NCBI GenBank assembly: GCA_937931165.1
Contig: CALHCI010000118.1
Span: forward strand, 1-52,164
Source: an uncultured Granulosicoccaceae bacterium
Lineage (GTDB): Bacteria > Pseudomonadota > Gammaproteobacteria > Granulosicoccales > Granulosicoccaceae
Length of the DNA stretch: 52,164 nucleotides
Reading direction: 5' to 3'
In this document: positions 1 to 8,322 of the stretch, piece after piece
Position numbering within the stretch: the stretch's first letter is position 1
How the letters are laid out: every line of letters starts with the position of its first letter
The notes under the pieces: generated by a model
The model's database searches: none
What the model was told of the DNA's origin: nothing
What the model saw: the letters and a program-made list of their open reading frames with translations, nothing else
Position numbers and translations under genes: made by a program

Positions 1-939
1 GTCCGTGATCCGGTGGCAATGCCTGCAGGTGAAAAGCTGAAGTCAGAGTTGCACTATGTTGAGCAAATGCAAAAGCACCTGGCTGAGCACAGAATTGACA
101 GACACTCATACGTGATCGCTATCGGTGGCGGAGCACTACTCGATGCGGTCGGGTTGGTTGCGGCAACGTCCCATCGCGGCATTCGACACATCAGAATTCC
201 AACCACGGTACTTGCTCAGAACGATTCAGGCGTCGGCGTAAAAAACGGCGTCAATCTGTTTGGACAAAAAAATTATATTGGGACATTCGCGCCGCCGTTT
301 GCGGTCCTGAACGATTACGAATTCATTCGTTCACTACCCGAAAGAGACAAAATTGCCGGCATGGCAGAGGCGGTGAAAGTAGCGCTGATACGCGATGCTG
401 AATTTTATCAGTGGCTCGAACAAAACGCCGATGCGCTTGCCACTTTTAACGCAGCAGAAATGAGAATCATGATTCAGCGGTGTGCCGAATTGCATATGCG
501 CCAGATTGCCCACGGCGGAGACCCGTTCGAAACCGGCAGCGCAAGACCACTCGATTTTGGCCACTGGGCTGCACACAAGCTTGAAACTCTGACACGCTAC
601 CATCTGCGCCATGGAGAAGCCGTGGCTATCGGGCTCGCCCTCGATACGCATTACTCGGTATTGTGCGGACTGCTAGAAGAAGGCGAAGACGAACGCGTTT
701 GTTTTCTGTTAGAACATATTGGTTTTCGTTTGTGGCACCCTGCTCTTGATATGAAAACGTCAACCGGTCAGCTTGAGATATTGTCCGGTCTTACCGACTT
801 TCGCGAACACCTCGGCGGCAAACTTACCATCACACTCCTCAGCGCGATTGGCACAGGTGTCGAAATCAACGAGATGCACGAAGATCTGGTTGAACAGGGC
901 ATTGAATGGCTCAGACAAAGACAGAAGCAGCTGGCCTAA
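1..939 (+). CDS. eboD: EboD: 3-dehydroquinate synthase-like sugar-phosphate cyclase (5' end cut by window)
   Basis: The reading frame is open from base 1, so the gene starts upstream; about 313 codons are visible and roughly 80 N-terminal residues are probably missing. It belongs to the dehydroquinate synthase fold: an NAD-binding GGGALLDAVG motif is followed by PTTVLAQNDSGVGVKNGVN, which matches the PTT-LAQ-D-VG-K-N signature. The metal ligands expected for the family are present: Glu in GMAEAVKVAL, His in FGHWAAH and His in LRHGEAVAIG. Members convert phosphorylated sugars to cyclitols; the true substrate of EboD is not known. It is called EboD, not AroB, because eboA, eboB, eboE, eboF and eboC follow. 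Its TAA overlaps the eboA ATG (TAATG), so the two are translationally coupled. Confidence 0.88.
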   Translation, partial: VRDPVAMPAGEKLKSELHYVEQMQKHLAEHRIDRHSYVIAIGGGALLDAVGLVAATSHRGIRHIRIPTTVLAQNDSGVGVKNGVNLFGQKNYIGTFAPPFAVLNDYEFIRSLPERDKIAGMAEAVKVALIRDAEFYQWLEQNADALATFNAAEMRIMIQRCAELHMRQIAHGGDPFETGSARPLDFGHWAAHKLETLTRYHLRHGEAVAIGLALDTHYSVLCGLLEEGEDERVCFLLEHIGFRLWHPALDMKTSTGQLEILSGLTDFREHLGGKLTITLLSAIGTGVEINEMHEDLVEQGIEWLRQRQKQLA

Positions 940-1838
940 TGAGCAACAAGATGCACAACAAGCCACTGCAGTTGCTAAACGATTGGCTAAGCGTTCGCTT
1001 AAGTAAAGAACAATTAAGCTGGTTCGATACTCAGCTGGACAAGATCAGCCGCTCTAACTCAGATCGCGAACTGCACATCACGCTCGGCATGATCCCGCGC
1101 AAGCTGGACCGCGCTGATTTGTATCTGACGACCCGAGAGCTTACCGCGGCGGATTGCCTGGCGACCGGCTGGCACCCGCAAAACTGGAGCATTGATATTG
1201 CCGCAAGAGTTGCGGTTATCTGCCATCTGGCCGATCATCGACCCGATAGATTTAACGAAACCTTAATCGACCTTTGTCGCAACGCTGATCTTGCGGAGTC
1301 GATCGCGTTGTACAGCGGGCTGCCGCTGTACCCGCAAAACAGCGGACTAGATGAATTGATCGGCGAAGGGCTTCGCACCAATATCCGATCAGTTTTTGAG
1401 GCCATCGCACATCACAGTCCATACCCAGCCAATCACTTTGATGATAACCGCTGGAACCATATGGTACTGAAAGCGTTATTCATTGACAGCAGACTTGCAC
1501 CGATCTACGGACTCGATAAACGCGCCAATCCGGAGCTTGCGCGTATTCTGTGTGATTACGCCAATGAACGCCGGGCTGCAGGCAGACCTGTGACACACGA
1601 ACTGTGGCGTTGCGTCGGCCCGTTTGCCAAAGGCGATATGATCGATGATCTGGCGCTGGCTGTGAACTCGGACAACCACACTGAAAAGCAGGCGGCACTG
1701 TTAGCATTAAGCGCCGCACCAGACAGTCGTGCACAAACCATTATTACCGAACATTCGGTGATTGCAAACCAGATTGCCAGCGGCACCCTGACGTGGGACG
1801 CTATACAACAACAAGAAAATACAGGCAAAGCCGCATGA
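939..1838 (+). CDS. eboA: EboA family protein of unknown biochemical function
   Basis: This 299-residue soluble, mostly helical protein has no signal peptide or membrane segment. I recognise it as EboA mainly by position between EboD and the TatD-like EboB, and by a conserved-looking block around NRWNHMVLKALFIDS and LDKRANPELARIL. No catalytic motif is visible to me. The ATG at 939 overlaps the stop of eboD; an in-frame ATG at 906 lies inside eboD and is less likely. The stop overlaps the next start as ATGA. In cyanobacteria the ebo genes are needed to get a scytonemin precursor out of the cytoplasm, but what EboA does there is not established. Confidence 0.85.
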   Translation: MSNKMHNKPLQLLNDWLSVRLSKEQLSWFDTQLDKISRSNSDRELHITLGMIPRKLDRADLYLTTRELTAADCLATGWHPQNWSIDIAARVAVICHLADHRPDRFNETLIDLCRNADLAESIALYSGLPLYPQNSGLDELIGEGLRTNIRSVFEAIAHHSPYPANHFDDNRWNHMVLKALFIDSRLAPIYGLDKRANPELARILCDYANERRAAGRPVTHELWRCVGPFAKGDMIDDLALAVNSDNHTEKQAALLALSAAPDSRAQTIITEHSVIANQIASGTLTWDAIQQQENTGKAA

Positions 1839-2761
1839 TGTTTATCGATCCCCACGCGCACATGATTTCGCGCACCACAGACGACTACGAAGCAATGGCA
1901 GCGTCTGGTGTCGTTGCGGTTATCGAACCGGCATTCTGGGTGGGTCAGCCACGCACGCATGTTGGCACTTATATCGATTATCTTTCAGCCATTATCGGCT
2001 TCGAACGGTTTCGTGCCGGTCAATTCGGCATTCGCCACTATTGCACCGTAGGACTCAACTCCAAAGAAGCAAATAACGCTTCACTGGCCGAAGCAGTCAT
2101 GGAAATACTCCCCCGCTTTGCACTTAAAGAAGGTGTAGTTGCCATTGGTGAAATTGGCTATGACGAACAAACCGAGCTCGAAGACAAATACTTCCGGTTA
2201 CAGCTGGAACTTGCCAAAGAGTTGGAACTACCGGTCATGATTCACACACCGCATCGCGATAAAAAAAGAGGCACATCACGCTCTATGGATGTGTGTGAAG
2301 AACACGGCATGGATCCCGGTAAAATAATTGTCGACCACAATAATGAAGAGACGGTTCGCGAAGTGCTCGACCGTGGTTACTGGGCGGCCTTTTCTATTTA
2401 CCCGTCAACCAAAATGGGTAACGCACGGATGGTAGAAATCCTCGCCGGGTATGGTGCCGAGCGTATTATGGTGGACTCTGCGTGCGACTGGGGAATCTCC
2501 GAACCCCTCGGTGTTGCCAAGACAGCAAAACTCGCACTTGAACGCGGCATTCCCAAAGACCAGGTTGAAATGGTCTGCTATAAAAACGCACTGGCAGCTT
2601 ACGGTCAAAGTGGCCAGATGCATGAAGATGACTGGTTGAATCCAACGGCTATCGATCAACGTACTATGTACGAAGGAAACTCCATTTTGCGCGGCGGTCG
2701 TGAGCCGGTTGTGCAGGAAAGTGCCGTAAAGAAAAACGCCAACAACCTGATCATTGAATGA
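1835..2761 (+). CDS. eboB: EboB: TatD-like metal-dependent hydrolase
   Basis: A 308-residue TIM-barrel hydrolase of the TatD/amidohydrolase type. The metal-binding motif HxH is seen near the N-terminus (FIDPHAHM), followed by the further ligands expected for the family: Glu in VAIGEIGYDE, His in MIHTPHRDK, His in IIVDHNNEE and Asp in MVDSACDWG. No signal peptide, so it is cytoplasmic. The start is taken at 1835, where ATG overlaps the eboA TGA; a second ATG follows directly at 1838. Its own stop overlaps the idi start as ATGA. The substrate is unknown; TatD proteins range from nucleases to small-molecule hydrolases, and the ebo context favours a metabolite. Confidence 0.88.
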   Translation: MMFIDPHAHMISRTTDDYEAMAASGVVAVIEPAFWVGQPRTHVGTYIDYLSAIIGFERFRAGQFGIRHYCTVGLNSKEANNASLAEAVMEILPRFALKEGVVAIGEIGYDEQTELEDKYFRLQLELAKELELPVMIHTPHRDKKRGTSRSMDVCEEHGMDPGKIIVDHNNEETVREVLDRGYWAAFSIYPSTKMGNARMVEILAGYGAERIMVDSACDWGISEPLGVAKTAKLALERGIPKDQVEMVCYKNALAAYGQSGQMHEDDWLNPTAIDQRTMYEGNSILRGGREPVVQESAVKKNANNLIIE

Positions 2762-3327
2762 CCATAATTCCGCAAAGCGCTTTAAAAGATATTGGCTTGA
2801 AAGAGCACATCACCGCAATAGAAAATCTCGAACAACAGCAGTACTTTCCCATTGAGAAACTCAAAGCACATACGGACAATGTTCGTCATGTAGCGGTATC
2901 GATTTTTATATTTCACCAAAACAAACTACTGCTGCAAAAGCGCGCCAGCACCAAGTATCACTCTGCGGGATTATGGGCAAACACGGTTTGCTCGCATCCA
3001 CGGTGGCAGGAGTCTGCCGAAGATTGCGCTAACCGACGGCTACAGGAAGAGCTTGGTTGGCAGGTACCACTCACACTATTCGGATCTATAGATTACTCGG
3101 CGCCGGTCGGCGATCTGTTTGAAAACGAACACGTGCATTGCTTTCACGGCACACACAGTAGTGCAAACGACATTGAGAATTATAATCGCATCGAAGTTGA
3201 AGACGTCGAGTGGCTGTCACTACCTGAGGTGTTGCAACAACTTGCAGATAATCCAGCGCGCTTTACAGAATGGTTCAGAATTTATATGACGCAACATCGC
3301 AGCATGATCACTGACTTGCTACAGTAA
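2758..3327 (+). CDS. idi: Isopentenyl-diphosphate delta-isomerase, type 1
   Basis: A 189-residue Nudix-fold enzyme interconverting isopentenyl and dimethylallyl diphosphate. The catalytic Cys lies in WANTVCSHPRWQE, the Nudix-like metal site in NRRLQEELGW, and the catalytic Glu region in FENEHVHCF. Length is normal for short bacterial type 1 enzymes. The ATG overlaps the eboB stop by 4 nt, which makes idi a translationally coupled member of the ebo operon and not a random neighbour. Bacteria using the MEP pathway do not strictly need Idi, so its placement suggests that the pathway draws on a prenyl donor, fitting the UbiA-like EboC encoded 2.7 kb downstream. That link is inference. Confidence 0.93.
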   Translation: MTIIPQSALKDIGLKEHITAIENLEQQQYFPIEKLKAHTDNVRHVAVSIFIFHQNKLLLQKRASTKYHSAGLWANTVCSHPRWQESAEDCANRRLQEELGWQVPLTLFGSIDYSAPVGDLFENEHVHCFHGTHSSANDIENYNRIEVEDVEWLSLPEVLQQLADNPARFTEWFRIYMTQHRSMITDLLQ

Positions 3328-3345
3328 CCGACATGGTGAATCATC

Positions 3346-3377
3346 CATAATCGACCCGCATCATAATCGACCCACAT
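3346..3377. repeat. Two-copy 16-bp tandem repeat
   Basis: Two adjacent copies of CATAATCGACCC(G/A)CAT lie in the 72-bp gap between the convergent idi and eboF genes; they differ at one base. No clear terminator hairpin is visible in this gap. Confidence 0.7.
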
Positions 3378-3399
3378 TAAGTGATCCGTATTCAATTGG

Positions 3400-4785
3400 T
3401 TAAGTGCCAAAGACGTGCTTTAGCACCAGGTCCTTGAATTCCAGCGTATGGACATCACCTTCGGGTAAATATTGTTTAGCAGAACTGATAAATATCGGCC
3501 CATGTTGAGGGTCGTCAGTAGGCCTGCCATGAGAACCTTTCACCAGATGAGTATCAGTACGTGATATCACATCCATCAGCGTTCTAAAACCGAGTTTTTT
3601 ACGCACCAGCCGTGAGCCGATGGCAAGCATCGGAAGCTTAACTTCAGGGTCTACAAATAATTCAACCGGGTCGTAACCCGGCTTACGATGAATGTCTACG
3701 GTGCGTGCATAGTCGGGCGCTTTGTCGTCGTCAAGCCAGTAGTAATAACTGAACCACCTGTCCGGTTTAGAAATGACAACAAACTCTCCAGCCCTTGAAT
3801 GATCGAGCCCCCACTGTTTCTTACCGTTGTCATCCAGCACATGTTCAACGCCATCGAGCGATGAGAGTACCTGCCGTACCTGCTCGGCTTTATCTGCGTT
3901 GTTCACATAAACGTGCGCGATTTGATGATCCGCTACGGCAAACGCATCTGAAGCGCCGGCATCAAGTTGCTCCATGTGCTTTTCAGTCCGCACCCGCAAC
4001 AACCCGGCTTCTCTCAATGCACGATTCACATGTACCGCATCGGTCACCGGTGTAATACCATATTCCGATACAACCACCACATGCTGCCCCTGACTTTCAG
4101 CAACCGCCATCAACTGACCGCAGAGTGCATCTACCTGTTTTAAATCAGTCTGGATCGACTTGTGTTGAAGGTCTGGCCCGAGGCGCTGCAGGTTGTAGTC
4201 AAGATGCGGCAGATAGGTTAGCGTTAACGTGGGCTTTCGGGACTGCATGACATGACAGGTGGCATCCGAAATCCATTGACTCGAGGTAATATCTGCCGCC
4301 GGCCCCCAGAATTTAAACAACGGAAACTGACCGAACTTCGCATCGAGCTCATCATGCAGTTCTGCCGGGTGAGTGTAGTGATCAGGAATCTTCCGACCAT
4401 CCGCCGGATACATTGGCCGGGGAGTCGCACTCCAGTCGGCACTGGCGTACATGTTGTACCACCAGAACATTTTGGCGCAGGTAAAACTACTGTCGCGCTT
4501 CTTCGCAGCATCCCACAATTTTTCACCGCCAACCAGTCGGTTGGACTGCCGCCACAACCACACCTCCGACAGGTCACGGAAATACCAGCCATTGGCAACA
4601 ATACCGTGCTCCGAGGGCGCTAAGCCGGTAACCAGACTGGACTGCGCTGTACAGGTGACTGCAGGAGTTACCGCTTTCATCGGTCTGAGCCCGCCCTGTT
4701 CGGAAAGTCTCAGCAGATTCGGTGTGTGTTTACCAACCAGCGCCGGACTTAGCCCGACTACAAGTATCACGAGAGTGTTGTGCAT
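3400..4785 (-). CDS. eboF: EboF: alkaline-phosphatase-superfamily phosphodiesterase
   Basis: A 461-residue protein of the nucleotide pyrophosphatase/phosphodiesterase branch of the alkaline phosphatase superfamily. The nucleophile region is TPAVTCTAQSSLVTG (Thr nucleophile), followed by PSEHGIVANGWYFRD, a later DYN in LPHLDYNLQRLG, the metal-site stretch VVSEYGITPV and the C-terminal GSHGRPTDDPQHGP. The N-terminal strand reads LVILVVGLSP, where the first metal-binding Asp of this superfamily is normally found, so one ligand appears changed. No signal peptide is seen, so it is probably cytoplasmic. It faces idi and is divergent from eboE across 80 bp. A phosphate-removal or phosphodiester-cleaving role in the ebo pathway is likely but the substrate is unknown. 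Confidence 0.87.
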   Translation of the reverse strand: MHNTLVILVVGLSPALVGKHTPNLLRLSEQGGLRPMKAVTPAVTCTAQSSLVTGLAPSEHGIVANGWYFRDLSEVWLWRQSNRLVGGEKLWDAAKKRDSSFTCAKMFWWYNMYASADWSATPRPMYPADGRKIPDHYTHPAELHDELDAKFGQFPLFKFWGPAADITSSQWISDATCHVMQSRKPTLTLTYLPHLDYNLQRLGPDLQHKSIQTDLKQVDALCGQLMAVAESQGQHVVVVSEYGITPVTDAVHVNRALREAGLLRVRTEKHMEQLDAGASDAFAVADHQIAHVYVNNADKAEQVRQVLSSLDGVEHVLDDNGKKQWGLDHSRAGEFVVISKPDRWFSYYYWLDDDKAPDYARTVDIHRKPGYDPVELFVDPEVKLPMLAIGSRLVRKKLGFRTLMDVISRTDTHLVKGSHGRPTDDPQHGPIFISSAKQYLPEGDVHTLEFKDLVLKHVFGT

Positions 4786-4865
4786 TAACGTACCAGAGCG
4801 AGCCGAACTCGTTTATCCCAACTACAATCATAGTTCACCAGTTCCGTTAAACCAGACATTCGATT

Positions 4866-6065
4866 ATGCAACTGCATCACGCTGACGGGTCAGCGGTACA
4901 TCTGACCTACTGTTCGAACATTCACGCAGGCGAAAGCCTGAGAGACGTGATAGACAATATCGGACTGCATATCCCGTCTGTCAGAAAGGCAATGAATCGA
5001 GATACACCTCTCGGACTGGGCTTGCGCTTATCTGCCGCGGCGGCAGACGACCTTGCCGCGCCGGAAGCGATGGCAGAACTGCAACGGATTCTGGCCCAAC
5101 ACAACTGTTATGTTTTCACCATTAACGGTTTCCCTTACGGTCCGTTCCATGGTACCCGAGTCAAGGAAGATGTGTATCTGCCCGACTGGAAAGACCGCGA
5201 GCGCCTGCGCTACACCAATCAGCTTGCAGATCAATTCTGCAAACTGCTGCCTGCCGGGCAAACCGGTAGCATCAGCACAGTACCGGGGGCCTTCAAGACT
5301 AACGTAAACAATGCGCAGGATGTCGCACAAATGACATCACTGTACCTGGAGCACTGTGCTCATTTGGTCAAACTTGAAAAGCAAACCGGCAAGTCAATTG
5401 TGCTGGCTCTGGAACCGGAACCCTGCTGCTTCCTTGAAACCGTAGAAGAATCGATCGATTTCTTTACCAACCATTTGTACTCACGGAAAAGCGCCGAAAA
5501 ACTGCAAATATTGCTTGGAGAAAAAGACAACAACGCACCGGCACTACTGCGTAAGCACCTGACGCTTTGCCTTGATCTGTGCCATGCCGCTGTCGAATAC
5601 GAAAACGCAAGCGATTGTATAGAGGCACTTCGCACTGCCAACATTGCGATAGGCAAACTACAAATAAGCGCTGGCCTGCGACTCACCGATGTTACCGTGG
5701 AGCGTGCTGAGGTATTGAAGCCGTTTATCGATCCGGTATATCTGCACCAGGTCATCGAAAGGCATGGCGACGAGATTAATCGTTACCCGGATCTGCCCGA
5801 GGCATTCAGTCAACTCACTGATGATTCCGTGCCCCGGGAATGGCGTGTACACTTCCACGTACCGATCTTTCTCGATGATCTGGGAGAATTTTCATCCACA
5901 CAGTTCTTTATCAAAGACGCACTGAGTCTGCACAAACAGTCTTCGCTAAGCGCGCACTTAGAAGTCGAAACCTACACCTGGGATGTGCTGCCTGCGCAGT
6001 ACAAGGGGCAACCTATCGCAGACGCAATTGCCCGGGAACTGAGTTGGGTGGAAGGTAATATCTAA
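4866..6065 (+). CDS. eboE: EboE: xylose isomerase-like TIM-barrel protein
   Basis: A 399-residue protein with the look of the sugar phosphate isomerase/epimerase TIM-barrel family: VHLTYCSNIHAGES at the N-terminus, NGFPYGPFHG, a barrel strand with LALEPEPCCFLET, then LCLDLCHAAVEYEN and VHFHVPIF, each offering Glu, Asp or His at positions typical of metal ligands. This arrangement matches EboE of ebo clusters, described as a metabolite traffic protein. The start has only a weak ribosome-binding site. The TAA overlaps the eboC ATG (TAATG), so eboE and eboC form a second transcription unit divergent from eboF. Substrate unknown. Confidence 0.87.
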   Translation: MQLHHADGSAVHLTYCSNIHAGESLRDVIDNIGLHIPSVRKAMNRDTPLGLGLRLSAAAADDLAAPEAMAELQRILAQHNCYVFTINGFPYGPFHGTRVKEDVYLPDWKDRERLRYTNQLADQFCKLLPAGQTGSISTVPGAFKTNVNNAQDVAQMTSLYLEHCAHLVKLEKQTGKSIVLALEPEPCCFLETVEESIDFFTNHLYSRKSAEKLQILLGEKDNNAPALLRKHLTLCLDLCHAAVEYENASDCIEALRTANIAIGKLQISAGLRLTDVTVERAEVLKPFIDPVYLHQVIERHGDEINRYPDLPEAFSQLTDDSVPREWRVHFHVPIFLDDLGEFSSTQFFIKDALSLHKQSSLSAHLEVETYTWDVLPAQYKGQPIADAIARELSWVEGNI

Positions 6066-6940
6066 TGCCGTGGAACGCTAAAACAGCGTTAAAGCTCGGG
6101 CGGGTGTCGAACCTGCCAACAGTCTGGAGCAATACCCTGGCAGGTGTGGTGCTGGCTGGCGCAAGTCCGTTTAACTGGAATATTTTCACACTGCTGCTGG
6201 CCATGACCTTTGCCTACACCGGTGGTATGTTTTTAAACGATGCCTTCGATCGAAAGATCGATGCCAAAGAACGTCCCGAACGACCAATACCGGCAGGCGA
6301 AATTTCGGCACCAGAAGTTTTCGCAGCAGGCTTCACGCTACTAGTTGGTGCAGTGTTCTTTACTATCATTGCCGTGCTTGGCTGGCATGGCAGCTTCACC
6401 CTCGCGCTGACGACTTCAATATTGTTGTGTGGTGCGATTGTTCTTTACAATGTCTGGCACAAAAACAATCCGTTCAGCCCGGCAATCATGGGCGTCTGCA
6501 GAATGCTGGTCTATCTCTGCGCAGGATTCACGGCGAGTCAACATCCCTTTTCACTACTTTATATTGGCGCACTGGCGTTGCTCGCCTATTTGATTGGCCT
6601 GACCTACGTTGCCAAACAGGAGAACCTCAAAAAAGTTGAAAACCTCTGGCCGGTAGCATTCATCGCCACACCCATTGCATTCGGTATTTATTCAGCACTC
6701 ACCGATGCTCAGGTCTGGTTTCCACTCCTGATTTTGTGCTGTTGGGTTGCGTTCTGCCTGTACCTGCTACGCAGGCAACAAAGGGGTGACCTGCCTCGCG
6801 CCGTGGTCTCAATGATCGCCGGAATTGCGCTGGTAGACGCCGTATTTATCGCCACTACCAGCAGTCTTGCACTCGCCGGTGCTGCCGTAGCGGCCTTTTT
6901 GCTCACCCTGCTGTTGCAACGCTACATAGCCGGTACCTGA
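6065..6940 (+). CDS. eboC: EboC: UbiA-like membrane prenyltransferase
   Basis: A 291-residue integral membrane protein with about eight to nine hydrophobic segments. It starts with LGRVSNLPTVWSNTLAG, typical of UbiA proteins, and carries the first Asp-rich motif NDAFDRKIDAKERPERPIPAG that binds the prenyl diphosphate through magnesium. The place of the second Asp-rich motif reads LTYVAKQENLKK, without Asp. UbiA proteins attach prenyl chains to aromatic or polar acceptors in the membrane. With EboD as a cyclase and Idi in the cluster, a prenylated cyclitol-like product is a reasonable idea but not shown. It ends the ebo cluster; a 189-bp gap follows. Confidence 0.9.
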   Translation: MPWNAKTALKLGRVSNLPTVWSNTLAGVVLAGASPFNWNIFTLLLAMTFAYTGGMFLNDAFDRKIDAKERPERPIPAGEISAPEVFAAGFTLLVGAVFFTIIAVLGWHGSFTLALTTSILLCGAIVLYNVWHKNNPFSPAIMGVCRMLVYLCAGFTASQHPFSLLYIGALALLAYLIGLTYVAKQENLKKVENLWPVAFIATPIAFGIYSALTDAQVWFPLLILCCWVAFCLYLLRRQQRGDLPRAVVSMIAGIALVDAVFIATTSSLALAGAAVAAFLLTLLLQRYIAGT

Positions 6941-7129
6941 GACAATCGGACAACAACCGCTCGCGTCGTAGTTAAACAACTCTCTCCAGCCCCGCCGGAA
7001 ACGCTAGTTATCAACCGGTGAAAATGGTAGATTCAATACACTCGCTGATCTTTCGTATTTTTTTCGTTTCGCTCGATCGCCGATGCAAGCTGGCCTCCAG
7101 CAACCTAAAACCACTTGTGAGGAAACAAC

Positions 7130-8236
7130 ATGACTGAAACCGCATCTCGCCGTAAATTTCTAAAAGGTTCGGCGTTAGCTGCCACCGCAACTGCCGCTGG
7201 CACACTGGCGGCACCGGCAATCGTCAAAGCAGCTCCGGTTACCTTAAAAATGCAGGCCGCCTGGGGTGGCGGTATCTTTCTGGAAAACGCTAAATCCTAC
7301 GTAGACCGTGTAAATGCAATGGCCGGTGACGCGCTGCAAATCGAACTGCTTCCGGTTAATTCGGTGGTGAAAACCAGCCAGATGCAAGATGCCGTACACC
7401 GTGGCGTTCTGGACGCAGCCCACTATGTACCCGCCTACTGGTACTCCAAGTCACAGGCAGCATCACTGTTTGGTACCGGCCCGTGCTTCGGCTGGTCAAG
7501 CCAGGAAGTGCTTGGCTGGATCCACTATGGCGGCGGACAAGAGCTATTCGACGAACTGATGGGCTCGCTCGGTCTGAACGTTGTCAGCTTCTTCAACAGC
7601 GCAATGCCGGCTCAGCCACTTGGCTGGTTTAAAGAAGAAATCAAAGACGCCAGCCAGATGGAAGGCCTCAAGTATCGTACTGTTGGCCTGGCTGCAGACG
7701 TGCTGCTGGAAATGGGCATGTCGGTGGTACAACTGCCAGGCGGTGAAATTCAGCCAGCCATGAAATCAGGTCTGATCGATGCGGCCGAATTCAACAACCC
7801 GACTTCTGATCGTGACTTCGGTATGCAGGATGTTTCCAAGCACTATCACCTGGCAAGCTTTCACCAGTCTCAGGAATTCTTTGAAGTCACCTTCAACAAG
7901 AAAAAGTACGAAAACCTGTCGCCGGAACTGCAGGCAATCCTTAAATACGCTTCTGAAGCAGAAAACTCCAACTTCTACTGGCACAACACGCGCAGGTACG
8001 CAGAAGATCTGGTGAAGTTACGTGATGAGCAAGGCGTCAACGTTTATCGCACGCCAGACTCTGTGATGGCAGAACAGCTCAAGGCCTGGGATATCGTTGT
8101 TGAACGAATCTCCGGACAAGATGAGTTCTTTGCCAAGGTAATTGAATCTCAAAAAGCTTACGCTAAAGATGTGATGAACTACCTCAACCTCAACCAACCC
8201 GACTACAAGCTCGCCTACGAGCATCATTTCGGGTAA
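7130..8236 (+). CDS. dctP: TRAP transporter solute-binding protein (DctP/TakP type), Tat-exported
   Basis: A 368-residue periplasmic binding protein. The N-terminus carries a twin-arginine signal, SRRKFLKG at residues 6-13, a hydrophobic Ala-rich stretch and a likely cleavage site near AIVKAA around residue 35. The mature part has the DctP-family layout, with the conserved Arg that grips a substrate carboxylate in GLKYRTVGLA and the AAEFNNPTSD stretch of the binding cleft. It most resembles the TakP-like subgroup that binds 2-oxo acids or other small carboxylates, but I cannot fix the ligand. Ribosome-binding site GAGGA lies just before the ATG. The membrane subunits follow after a hairpin. 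Confidence 0.93.
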   Translation: MTETASRRKFLKGSALAATATAAGTLAAPAIVKAAPVTLKMQAAWGGGIFLENAKSYVDRVNAMAGDALQIELLPVNSVVKTSQMQDAVHRGVLDAAHYVPAYWYSKSQAASLFGTGPCFGWSSQEVLGWIHYGGGQELFDELMGSLGLNVVSFFNSAMPAQPLGWFKEEIKDASQMEGLKYRTVGLAADVLLEMGMSVVQLPGGEIQPAMKSGLIDAAEFNNPTSDRDFGMQDVSKHYHLASFHQSQEFFEVTFNKKKYENLSPELQAILKYASEAENSNFYWHNTRRYAEDLVKLRDEQGVNVYRTPDSVMAEQLKAWDIVVERISGQDEFFAKVIESQKAYAKDVMNYLNLNQPDYKLAYEHHFG

Positions 8237-8262
8237 TAGATCTACAAATAAGCATGACCCAC

Positions 8263-8292
8263 AATCGGGAGCCAGCGGGCTCCCGATTTTTT
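8263..8292 (+). terminator. Hairpin with T-tract between dctP and dctQ
   Basis: An 11-bp stem (8263-8273 with 8278-8288, GGGAGCC facing GGCTCCC) with a 4-nt loop is followed by a run of T. It probably acts as a partial terminator or 3' mRNA stabiliser, giving more binding protein than permease. Confidence 0.8.
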
Positions 8293-8322
8293 AAGTAGCA
8301 CCAAAGATAAAACGGAGCACAC

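Noticed and set aside
1..939. AroB (3-dehydroquinate synthase of the shikimate pathway)
   Set aside because: Motifs fit the fold, but the gene is coupled to eboA and sits in an ebo cluster; EboD is the better call.
4823..4828. TACAAT as a -10 element for eboE
   Set aside because: No matching -35 at the right spacing was found; too weak to list as a promoter.
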